Assembly (NCBI GenBank): GCA_903813345.2
Contig: CAIIXF020000003.1
Coordinates: forward strand, 26,925,248 to 26,985,247
Origin: Owenia fusiformis
Taxonomy: Eukaryota; Annelida; Polychaeta; Sabellida; Oweniidae
DNA: 60,000 nt
Direction: 5' to 3'
Shown here piece after piece: positions 22,600 through 33,500 of this stretch. The notes below the pieces were generated by a model. The model was not told where the DNA came from and did no database searches. It saw only the letters and a list, made by a program, of their open reading frames with translations. Both the position numbers and the translations under genes were made by a program. Position 1 is the stretch's first letter; each line of letters opens with the position of its first letter.

Positions 22600-24140
22600 G
22601 TCTTTGATTGTGACAATGCTTCCTGAATGGTGGGGTAATGGGTATAACTATAAGACATTTTCATTCACATGGGAGATCACACTTTTGGATATCTGGTGTT
22701 TGGTTTTCTTATGACTGGCAGAAAGTAATGAAGTGTCATCTTATCGAGTTAACATTTTCTAGAATGAGTCCCTGATTTAATTATAACCATAACCAATGTA
22801 GATGGCAATTCTCACATAATACTCATATATTCATGATTCAAATGCAAAAGATTAATCAGTTCCAAAACTAGTAATCACACACTGGTTGACAACTTTAGGG
22901 GTGTTGTAACAAGGCTTTAGAATGTTTGATTTAGTTCCATGAAATCACACATTTGCAATTAACGATTATTTGAAACTTCAATGCCAAATTAGTAAAGAGT
23001 TTTCATTATTTTCATTGAGACTAACTCAATATCGTAATAAACATTTAGTTTCCTTTCTGTATCTCACTTGTTGGGTACATGGAGCGGTTAGTCCATTTGT
23101 CACTCCTATGCATCCTATAGTGAACCTATGAATCAGAGAGTTAAAACACGATGTCTTTTGGTTAATTTATGATGATAAGGGTTCCTGAAGAAATTTAGCT
23201 GGGTTGGACAAAAAGTTAGTTTGGGGGAAATGATATAGGCTAATTAGCGAGGCCATTATTGAAATATTGATTGTTTTCTATATCTTGAAAAGTAAGAATA
23301 ATAACAGTATAATTATTTTGTCTCGTGTTTTCAGGGTTAGCCATAAGGATCAGGGCGGCCATTATTGAAATATTGATCAGTTTCTTATATGATTTATATA
23401 ATAACTTATATAAAAATTACTAATGATAGCATCACAATTGTTGTGCCCTTACCGATGTTCCCAAGGTCAATTAATAAGATGTAAAAAATACAAGAATAAC
23501 TCATTATATACTTATTTATAAATTATATGCAAATTAGCAAAAATGTTTACAGGGGCAATAAATAATATATGTTGATGTTAAAAGATATAATGATAACTTA
23601 TTAGATATTGTGCATATATGTAACTTAGCGTGTTTTATTAGTAACATTTTGCATTTATTCAAAATATTTTGTTAATCACACTTGTACAATACTATAACAC
23701 ACATATGTATAACACACATATACAAGTTGTACATAACACAATACTTTAGTGATCAAACTGTTAGGTCAAGGTTATACTTGTATAAAGCTTAAGAAATACT
23801 TTCTGGGCTTTGCTGAACAATACAAATAATTAATTAAGAAGTTTCAAGTTTTGCCACTTGGGATGCTGAAGGATGTGGGAATTGTTTAAGACATTGGAGC
23901 TGAACTCACAATATTTTCACTTGGCACCTTTTGAGATTGATCCCGGCTCTGGCATTAATGGTTGAGAAATAGGGATCGAAACCAGCCATAGCATGACCAT
24001 TGTGAATTATTGTGTTTTACGGATTATGGCGACGGCTTTTGTGAATGGATGTTGACCCTTTGAAACGCCTATGGACTTGGAGACTGGATTTTATCTATCC
24101 CGCATCAATTGAGACTGAATGCTCTATCTTGTATGAGTAC
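22600..24140. other. Unit C continuation, no gene seen
   Basis: 22600-23030 aligns with 54658-55045. Beyond that it is AT-rich, with one internal near-repeat ('ggccattattgaaatattgat' at about 23249 and 23359) and no coding signal. Confidence 0.5.
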
Positions 24141-24435
24141 TTGTATCTACAACTATTTTTGAGGTTATTAGTATTGGCTATCAATTGGCTATCAATTTCT
24201 AATTTTTCTTCAACATGTATTGTAATGACTTCAGTATGAATGAAATGTCCCTTGGTCTTCTGGTCTTGGATTGTGATATTGGTTCTTGAATGGTGGGGGA
24301 AAGGGGGTATTAGACATTGTTTCTTTTCACGTTAGATCATGGTTTTGGGCTATATGGGGTTTGTTTTTCTTGACTGGTATGCACTTAGAGTTTGCCTTTT
24401 CTTGCTAAGTTCCATTACAACTTTTGGTCCTTTCC
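24140..24435. repeat. Unit C: diverged 3' flank of the gene unit
   Basis: It is similar to 9330-9580 and 48200-48420 ('tgtttcttttcacg', 'atggggtttgtttttcttgactggtatgcactta'), placing the old 3' end of unit C here. Confidence 0.6.
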
Positions 24436-24650
24436 CTTTGGCACAAGAACCAATATGAGAACGGGGATTATGACGTAGCAGGCAGATATACTATATCTAC
24501 CCGCTCAGAGCGGGACGTAAAGCTATATCTGCCCACTGATGAAAATATAAGTTTTTACAAACCTGCTTTATGTACCTGTAACACGTCAAAGAATGGGAAA
24601 ACAACAATGACTTATCAGATAGTGTATGCAAGTTCAGCATATTAAGATGT
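24436..24650. repeat. Palindromic repeat module M2, copy 1
   Basis: It aligns with 34678-34830. It contains the inverted words 'cccgctcagagcggg' and 'tatactatatct'. Confidence 0.65.
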
Positions 24651-24824
24651 ATCAACGTTTTGTATGATGAAAATAGATGTGTTATCACCAAAAGTGACAA
24701 ATAAATCAATAAATTACTTGATTTATACAGGTGTTTGATGTATAGAAAAATAATATAACATGAAACAGATCCCTGAATCACACCATGAGTTAATAATGAG
24801 GCATTGTTCTGTCATGTAGCTAAA

Positions 24825-25130
24825 AATGTTTTGTTATTCCGCAGTTTGTTTCATAATTTGAAAGTTTATCAAGCAAAATAGTATGATCAATTGAGTCAAA
24901 GGCTTTCAAAAAATTGCTTTTGAATAATGGCCACCTTCATTTGCATATATAATTTGTAGTTGCCCTTTGTCCAACCCAGCAAAACCCCTATGATAGAGAT
25001 TCCGCAATAAAACATCGTGTTTTAAAAAATTCAAACGTTCAGAAAATAAAAAATCGACTAGTTGAAATAATCCACAGTCTCCAAAAACAATAACAATGCT
25101 ATATTGGTAATTCGAAATATTGTAAATCAA
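24825..25130 (-). pseudogene. Decayed LINE reverse transcriptase fragment
   Basis: On the minus strand LNFLKHDVLLRNLYHRGF matches the 'NFL.KH..L...Q.GFR' region of non-LTR RTs. After a frameshift, FLKAFDSIDHTILLDKLSNY matches the catalytic motif-A block. Frameshifts and missing downstream motifs show it is dead. Confidence 0.65.
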
Positions 25131-25139
25131 TATTAGTAT

Positions 25140-26020
25140 TCTTGAATTTGAATCATTTGTTTGAAGGAATCTGTCGAGATTTATGGATGGTCCATCTGTA
25201 ATTTGCTCATCGTCACTGTCAAAGGATGTTAATGGCTCTGGAACTTGATCTTTGGGTAAAAAATGGGTTGAATAGTCTTGGCTCTGAATTTACTTGATTG
25301 TTGTACCTGATTTCAAAATTTTCATCGTCATTTTTCAAGTTCACAGTATGAGGGATGAAACCATAGTTTTTTCTTCTGTAATACCATTTTCTTATTAAGG
25401 GTGTCTTGAAATGGTGTGGTCAATTGCTTCACTGGATGAGGAATGTTTATCCAAGCAATGGATACACAGGAAATCTAGCTAGTTATTCTTCTGTAAATAA
25501 ATCTTCATGATAAGTATAGCTAAGTATAGTTTAGCATAGTTTATGATAGCATCTATTTGTTAGCGTTCTGAATCCAAATGATACATGTTGGCATCCGTTT
25601 TATACATATACGTTTAGTAATTGTTTACGTTTACGAAATGTTGTTTAGATATCTTCTCTATTACAGGAATGTAGTTGCTGAAACTTTCCTATATTGTCAT
25701 ACTATATAAATTGTATATAGATGCAATATTTCAAGACTCAATGTTAAGTAGGGAAATCACTAACCTCGATTTGCTGTTATATTTTTGCAATGACCCCTTT
25801 CCCTATAATGTACGCGAGCACCTACGATAAATTACATGTACATGACCGCATCCACATATTCCGTCTTGCCACAGTGTTCTATTAGGATGGGTTCAGGTGC
25901 CATGAATATATATCATTTTGAAAATTGGAAGCAAGAACTTTGTTTTGGAGGCCATGTTTTTTGACAGTCAAGACAGGAAATAGATCTCAAAATGAAAACA
26001 GGATTAATAGTCAGACACCC
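25140..26020. other. No gene seen
   Basis: Possibly a further decayed upstream part of the LINE at 25150-25350 on the minus strand, but no motif is clear. Confidence 0.35.
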
Positions 26021-26024
26021 AGGC

Positions 26025-26970
26025 CTCTCGGTGACAGGTCATCTCAACCCAGTCCAACTCAACCCCAAGTCAAATCAACCCCAGTAAAACTCAACCCTAT
26101 TCATTTCTGCAATGTCTAATTTAATTTTTTATGATGAATAATTTAAGTCATTCATTTCTGAAAATATAGCATTTTGCATGATACTTTGAATAAAAAGTAA
26201 AAGTATTCCAAAACAAAACGGTTAAACTCAAGGATAATTCATCGAGTTGTCACTATTATTAAATTTAAGACATCTTTTGAAATCAAATTTTAGATAATTT
26301 AGAAATAATTAACTATGTAATATAACTTTTTATTTATATGAACATGCTTTAACAAAATCATTAACATTTAGTAATACACTGAAAGCATAGACGTAGCAAG
26401 AAGGGGTGCGCACACACCCTCCCTCTTGAAGGAAGTTGCATCATTATTTGTAAAAACATCTCTTTTTTTGGCTCGCTTATGCCACGATTGGCACCCCCTG
26501 ACTGAAAACCTGATTTTTGGGGCGATCGCAAACCTCCTGACTGAAAGCTGGCTATGTCCCTGGAAAGCAATGGTCATGTTCCAGTTTTCTAAATAATCAC
26601 GAGTGTCAACCTCATAGGGATTACAACAAAAACAAACGTATTAGCAAGATTAATAATAAAATGACCCATGTTTTAATCCTATTAGCACCATGTTGACATT
26701 TTGGAGATAAACACATTATTAACTATAATCTAAAAAGGCAGTGGTCTAAGAATGAAAATCACAAACTGAATCATCAGAATTATTTTTATGAAATAGACTT
26801 TCTTATAAGTTTATCAATATATAGAAATATAGGGGTTGAGTTTTACAGGGTTGAGTTGACTTGGGGTTGAGTTTTACTGGGGTTGACTTGACTTGAGGTT
26901 GAGTTGACTTGGGGTTGAGTTTTAATGGGTTGAATTGATTTGGGGTTGAGATGACCAGGAAGCTGCCTCT
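26025..26970. mobile_element. Fold-back element with GGGGTTGAGTT repeats at both ends
   Basis: The left end (26035-26100) carries CTCAACCCC-type repeats and the right end (26830-26960) the complementary GGGGTTGAGTT units, several in tandem. Both termini share GGTCATCTCAACCC when read inward. The middle is AT-rich and holds a related-to-CCGTAGCC fragment (26385-26565). Confidence 0.7.
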
Positions 26971-27149
26971 CTATCGTTTCAGAAAATTTACCCAACGTAT
27001 CGGTCTCTGTTAATTTATGGCATCCATACTTTTTTGAAAGGTAACACTTTGAGGTTCAATTTTCTGCCAGATGCCCTTGCAAACTCTCATTGGTTGCTCT
27101 GTATTGTAGCATTCCGTTACCATGGTTACGCATCTATAGACATCTTACC

Positions 27150-27840
27150 TTGGAATTTTGAATCATTTGTAGCTTTGTCATTACTCTGTCTATAGAAATG
27201 ATATTGGTATCAAATTAAACCTTAATCAATTTCCCATATGATTACAATATTCAATTATGCTAATTAGCACATTTGCATAAATCTATTTTTGGGTCAGCAT
27301 TTTCAAGTACAGCAATGTATCTTAAAGCTGAAGCCCTACGGTAGAATTTTTGCAATGTTATGACTTTTATTCTATGAGCAGAAGGTTTAAGCAACATAAA
27401 AATGAAAACAGATTCAAAATTGGATCAAAACTAACATAGTTATTAAGCTTTCTAGGCAGCTACCATGAACATTATCAACAATTCTTACCTTAGAATCGAA
27501 ATGTTTTGTAGCTTTGTCATTATTTAGTCTATAGAGGAGATCTTGGTATCAAATTGATCCGAATTGAATAACCGGTATGGTAACGATATTCAATTATGCA
27601 AATTAGCTAATTATGATATCATTATGATGTCATCAATCTATTTTTGGTTCAGAACTTCCAAGTATAGCAACATATTTATTAGATCCGAGGTTGTATGGCG
27701 TAGTTTCTGCATAGTTTGTCATTTACGCTATGAGTGGAAGAGGTGTGAGCAACATAAAAATGATTCAAATAAAATTGAATAAGTATTAGCAAAGTAATTC
27801 AGCGTTTGAGGCAGCTACTATGAACGTTACTATTTGACAA
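27150..27840. repeat. Two tandem units of about 340 bp
   Basis: 27150-27485 and 27500-27840 align through 'tttgtagctttgtcatta', 'gatattcaattatgc', 'atctatttttgg' and 'gcaacataaaaatga'. Divergence is substantial. Confidence 0.75.
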
Positions 27841-27896
27841 TCATAAATAAAACACTAAAATAACAAATATGAAACAAAGCTGATTCAAGCTCATTG

Positions 27897-28720
27897 AGTG
27901 AAAATATATACTTTCCATGTCACTGAATTCGTTGGTCTATAGAAATGATACAGGTATTTGTAATTTTGACTATCATTGACAGGGGTCAAAACAGTTTTTT
28001 GCTTCATAGGCGTCAATCTATTGAAAAAGACAAAATATCATCAATGGTCAAACATTGATATTTGTGCTGAGATTCAAGCAGTGAACATCTACATGACCTG
28101 TTTATACAAATTGATGACGTTATATCACCAAATATATGTCCTTGCTGTTTGTCACCACCAAAAGCGATGAAAAATATATAGTTTCCATGTCATTGAATTA
28201 GTTGGTCGATAGAAATGATACAGGTATTTGTAATTTTGACTATCATTGACAGGGGTCAAAACAGTTTTTTGCTTCATAGGCGTCAATCTATTTAAAAAGA
28301 CAAAATATCATCAATGGTCAAACATTGATATTTGTGCTGAGATTCAAGCAGTGAACATCTACATGACCTGTTTATACAAATTGATGACGTTATATCACAA
28401 AAGGTATGTCATTGCTATTTGTCACCACCAAAGGCGATGAAAAATATATAGTTTCCATGTCATTGAATTAGTTGGTCGATAGGAATGATACAGGTATTTG
28501 TAATTTTGACTATCATTGACAGGGGTCAAAACAGTTTTTTGATTCATAGGCGTCAATCTATTTAAAAAGGCGAAACATATGACTGCATGGTGAAACATAA
28601 AGATTTGAGCTACGATTCAAACAGTGAACATCTACATGAATTTTTAAACTGATTTGTTTCATAAGCGTCAATCTATTTAAAAAGACAAATATCATGAATG
28701 GTCAAACATTAATATTTCAA
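27897..28720. repeat. 270-bp tandem repeat, about three copies
   Basis: Two nearly identical units, offset by exactly 270 bp (about 27897-28166, 28167-28436), are followed by a diverged unit from 28437 and a partial fourth. The matching 64-codon open frames at 27976 and 28246 are by-products. Confidence 0.9.
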
Positions 28721-30552
28721 AATCAAATGAAAAATGCTCAGAATTGTAAAGAACTGCATGGTTTTGAAAGAATTTTTGGCTCGGGGAACCCGGGGACCCC
28801 CCCCCCCCCCCCCCCCTCTGACCACGGGCCTGACAATACTGCACATTATTTTGGTGTGGTGTATCTAGCATTGATATCTATAGGTAGCTATACAGTAATG
28901 GTCATGAAAGCCCAAGTGCTAAAAGGGGAAGCCAAGCAGCATTTGAAAACACCATCAAAGAGAAGAAGCAGCATTAAGAAAAACAAATCCCCCAATATCC
29001 CAAACTGTCTTTTAACTCAAACAATGTCAGACATTCATGTAATATTTCAGCCATGGTGAGATTAGTGATGTATAATTTGTATACATTTGTCCAAAATAAA
29101 TATATTACAAACTTTCATTATCAATTGCTATCATACAATTTAAACAATTTAAAGATAGATATGTTTAGATAAGTCATCCATATTCCATCTACCCCGCTAT
29201 CTCAAAGCTCTTCGGGCTACATGTTCAAAAATCTATATTTTTCATCAGTGGATGAAAGGGTCGGGGATGGCAAGGCAAATATCTTTGACAATGACCAATT
29301 ACAGGCAGTCATATTTTTAAAAGTAAAAACCCGTGGTCCAGCACATTTTGTATCATTATCATACGTATCTGTCACAGGGTCGGGTTCTCATTTAAATTAT
29401 ACCACGATAGAACAACACTGCCATATAAATCACAAAACCGAACAGAAAGTTAAGACACAGGTTTAGAAGATCTGATTATAACAAACCATGTGAACTAAAC
29501 ATAAATTAATATGAAAAGTTAAAAGGTTTGAATTTATAAAATCTAAATGAATGTTTACCTTAGACATTAATTCACCTGTGACCACATCTACACCAGTACA
29601 TGTTTGTAATATAACTAAGTGTGCATGAGGAAGTAAACTGACAATAATTGGCTAAGGTCAACACTGAGTACACAAGTAATTAACTAACAATTAAAAAGAT
29701 TTAAAGGACATATGTGTATTATATTACACTGACTTAAAGGACTTGTGTCAATATTGTGACAGTATCATTCTTGGCCCACGTTCTGTACCCCCAAGATCTC
29801 AATTCTGTAAGTGATGCATGTGCCATTTAAAGTGAAACAAAAATGATGTTTTTGTTTATCTTACGTGTTTTTATCTGGGGTGTTTCATTAATGTGATTCA
29901 CCTTGAGATTCTGTAATAAACCGTCTTCAATCATACAAATGAGAGAAAATTAAGTTCAGAGAACTGTGTAATTGAGTAAATTGACAATAAATGATGCATA
30001 CATATATTTATGCGAGGCGTCACCTTATTAGACAGTCATGCACTATGCATAATTGCGTTTTAATACTGTAATAAATAGTTCATTTATGAGAAATGGGATA
30101 TATTTAACTTCCTTGTCAAAAATTTACATGATCGATCTAACAATTTAATGCATGTGCTATGATTTAATGTAGACAAACCAAAGAAGTAATTGTCTAAAGC
30201 TTTAGTTCTACTTCGATTTTATTATCTTGTTGATAACCTTTTCGTACGGCAGGAGTCGTATTACTAAAACAATAGCATCCCATTATGCTGGTCAAGTGTC
30301 ACGTTTTATCTAATTGAAAAATCAATTGTAAAAAAACTGTCTATAAAACCAGCTGGCATAGAGAGTATTATGGCAAAAGAATCGACACGGAGGGACAAAC
30401 AGCATGAATTTTCTCACAACAGTAAGTACATGTATATAATTTGATTTGCAGTATGGTTTGAAATATAATCTACACATTTTTTATTTCCATGATTTTCCGG
30501 GTGGTATTGTACTTTTTGGAATAAATAAATATTGTATTATTTTCAGTATATA
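28720..30552. repeat. 5' flank of duplicated unit B
   Basis: Counterpart of 4480-6590, up to intron 1 of gene B. It includes a long C-homopolymer (about 28799-28817). Confidence 0.85.
30342..30348 (+). promoter_or_regulatory. TATA box of gene B
   Basis: TATAAAA lies 62 bp before the ATG at 30404, as in gene A. The surrounding promoter is nearly identical between the copies. Confidence 0.7.
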
Positions 30553-33500
30553 GGACAATTTACGATAATTGATATTTCAAAAAATACAAAATTCGATAAT
30601 TAAAATATTCATATAGGGAATTGCAGAGGAAACATATTATATTTTATAAATTCGTAAGCGGCATCATTGGAACTATATTGGTATTTCGAAACCTGAGCGA
30701 TTTTCAAAGAAATAAAAAATTAACAAGTTCTCGTTAATCGTTCAATAAGTCTGGTTTAATTTCATATAAGATATTATTTATCACATTTGTGTGTCAAACA
30801 AACAATAAACATGTTTCTTTGGATATTAGTATTGAATTGTAAAAATAAAAATGTAAATAGAGTCAACATTATCGTTTGAAATTATTAGCCGCAAATTATT
30901 TTGAACGACCCCTATGTCAAAAGCGATAACTTAAGAAATGGGCAAGATACGTTCATACACTTTTACATGTAAAGTTCTTCTCTGATGCCCTCACAAATAA
31001 ATAAAACTGTAATAATTTTCTAGGACAACCAAAGGAGAGGACTTAGAATAGGCGAAAGCCTCTTGTCCGATCCATTTCGTCAAATTGTATAAATATAATG
31101 AATGTAAAACTTATAGACGAATAAAATATTTTTAATATAAAAAAAAAAATTGGTTTTTCCAGAAAAGGTGTCTAATAATCATGAATTCTCCAATACATAT
31201 CTGTTTTGGAGGATACATTTATATTAGACTCCATTGATCATTCCAAGAGTACCCCTTTTACTATGACATGGCCTACTTTATAACATCATACATTATAAAT
31301 AATGTTGAAAAGCAAAATATTTAGTCATTATCACTCTTTTATATACTTCTCCTCCTACGAAGAAATGTAAAAGAGAAGGATTGAAAAGTAGAGCTTTTTA
31401 GAAGTTTCTAACTTTTTTATTCTGTAAGTGATCATCATGGAATTTAGAGACATTTTTAAGAATGAGGTGGATATTGACATCCTGAAATATTGTATTTGTA
31501 TTATCAAAACGTTCGTTTCTACAATGTTTTTTGTGAAGCAATGGAATTCTATTTTCTTTTTTTAACCGTTACCTTTTGCTTAATAAAATTAAAACTTAGT
31601 ACTGTACGAACAAAATAAAATGTGTCTAAGCTAGATGATGAAGTAAAGTCTTCGTTTTCGTAAAGAAACATTTGCGCATTCCACCAGAAGTATATTTTAA
31701 GATTTTTTTAGAATTGGTTCCACTATTCTGGCCATTCTCGTTAGTAGGAGAAATATGTTACTGAGCAAACCTAGAACCTAACCAATATAGTGATGAATAT
31801 GGCTTTTTAAAAAGGAGACTAAATTTGGTTTTTGTAGCTTTTGATTACGTCTAATCTAAAAGAGGTTTTTCGAAATGACCATCATGATTTTAAGTTACTG
31901 GTGTTATTTCTTTTTCCAAATAACACGCACTCACATTTTTCTGAAGTCTTTCTTTTATTTATATTACTCAGGCCCTTAGCCAGGCTGTGTGTGGGGGGGA
32001 TTGGGGGCTCGTGTGATCTTGAGCGATATTCTTTCTATTTGACCTTCAAGATTTGACCTTCAAGATTTGACCTTCGGTGACCATTTCAAGGTCAAAAAGG
32101 TCAAAAAATATTTTTTCAAATTGACCATCTACAAGTTATCAGAAGTTCAAATATGACTTTAGATTTGATATTCGACCTCCATTGACCTTCTCAAGGTCAA
32201 AAGGGTATTTTTTAAACTTGCTTCAAATTGACCAATTCTTTTTTCAAAATCATCTAGACTAGAAGTTCTCAAAAGTTTAAATCTGACAATAGATTTGACC
32301 TTCAATGACATTCTCAAGGTCAAAGAAATATATGACCTTCTGAAGGTCTAAAAGGTCTGGCATGGGAATTTTTGTTTGATGTGTGGGCAGGGGGATGGGT
32401 TCGAGCCCCCCCCCCCCCCATTTACTAAAAGCTGGCTACGTTGCTCATATTGCATGTGAAGTATTAAAGATTGCAATGGATGCAATCATTTTCATTGGAA
32501 TCGATATAAAAGTATTTTGGCACTTACAATGACTAAGATGTGCAAGCAACATTTATCATTTCGAGTAAAGGCCAAACATTCATCATAGGGAACGACAAAC
32601 GGCATTAAAAATATAATATCATGAAAAAAAACACAAAGCGTGGGCAATGAGGGAATGAGAAACATCATTCAAAGTTGTATGGTTATGTGTCGGTCATGGA
32701 AATAAAAAGAAAGCATAGCATGTTGAATAGAAATGTAAAGGTGACATACACCGCTATTCCCACAAAATCATGATCATATGATCATATGTGAAGCTGAGAG
32801 TGAAATATATTGTTTCTTGGTTTGGCAACGACTCATCCCTTGCTGTAATTTAAATATTAAAATAAAAAATACGAATACAACTAACTCTTGATTGAACGTT
32901 TATATTTCACGTAATTTTAAAGTCATTTTGTATCCTCCAACACATGCTTAATAAAGTTTTACAAAGACAATTCAAATAATTCAAAAATTAAATAATGACA
33001 ATCTAAACACTTTTATTAAGAACTTTCATTTGTCAAAATAATAATCTAAAAATATTTTTTCCCAAAGATGATATTTTAATGTTTGGAGGATACAAAATAT
33101 TGGACAGCTTAATCTAGACAATTTGAATTCACGACAGAAATACCTACACTCAATCATATATCTCCATTGTCTGCAATCGAAGATATGTTATCAAAATGTA
33201 CCTTCTGGCATAGCTTCACCAAAATAAGGCATCAATAGTGTATATTAGTATGGCCGATGTGTTGGAGGATACAAATATTTGACAAATTGTATACATATAG
33301 TAAACCATTCTTAATTATGTGACTAATCGATACATTTTAGGTTAAGCAATCCGAGTTTATATTTGCCGAAAGAATAAAATATTTCTTAATTGTCTAAAAA
33401 TCCATCACTAAAGTGATATTTTTAAAAAAGATAAGCAATGTTCCAAACAGTTACCTTGTGGTAATGATTGCTTAAAGTCTGGTCGACAAAAATAACACAT

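Noticed and set aside
27976-28440. Pair of identical-looking 64-codon ORFs
   Set aside because: They arise from the 270-bp tandem repeat; the third unit destroys the frame.
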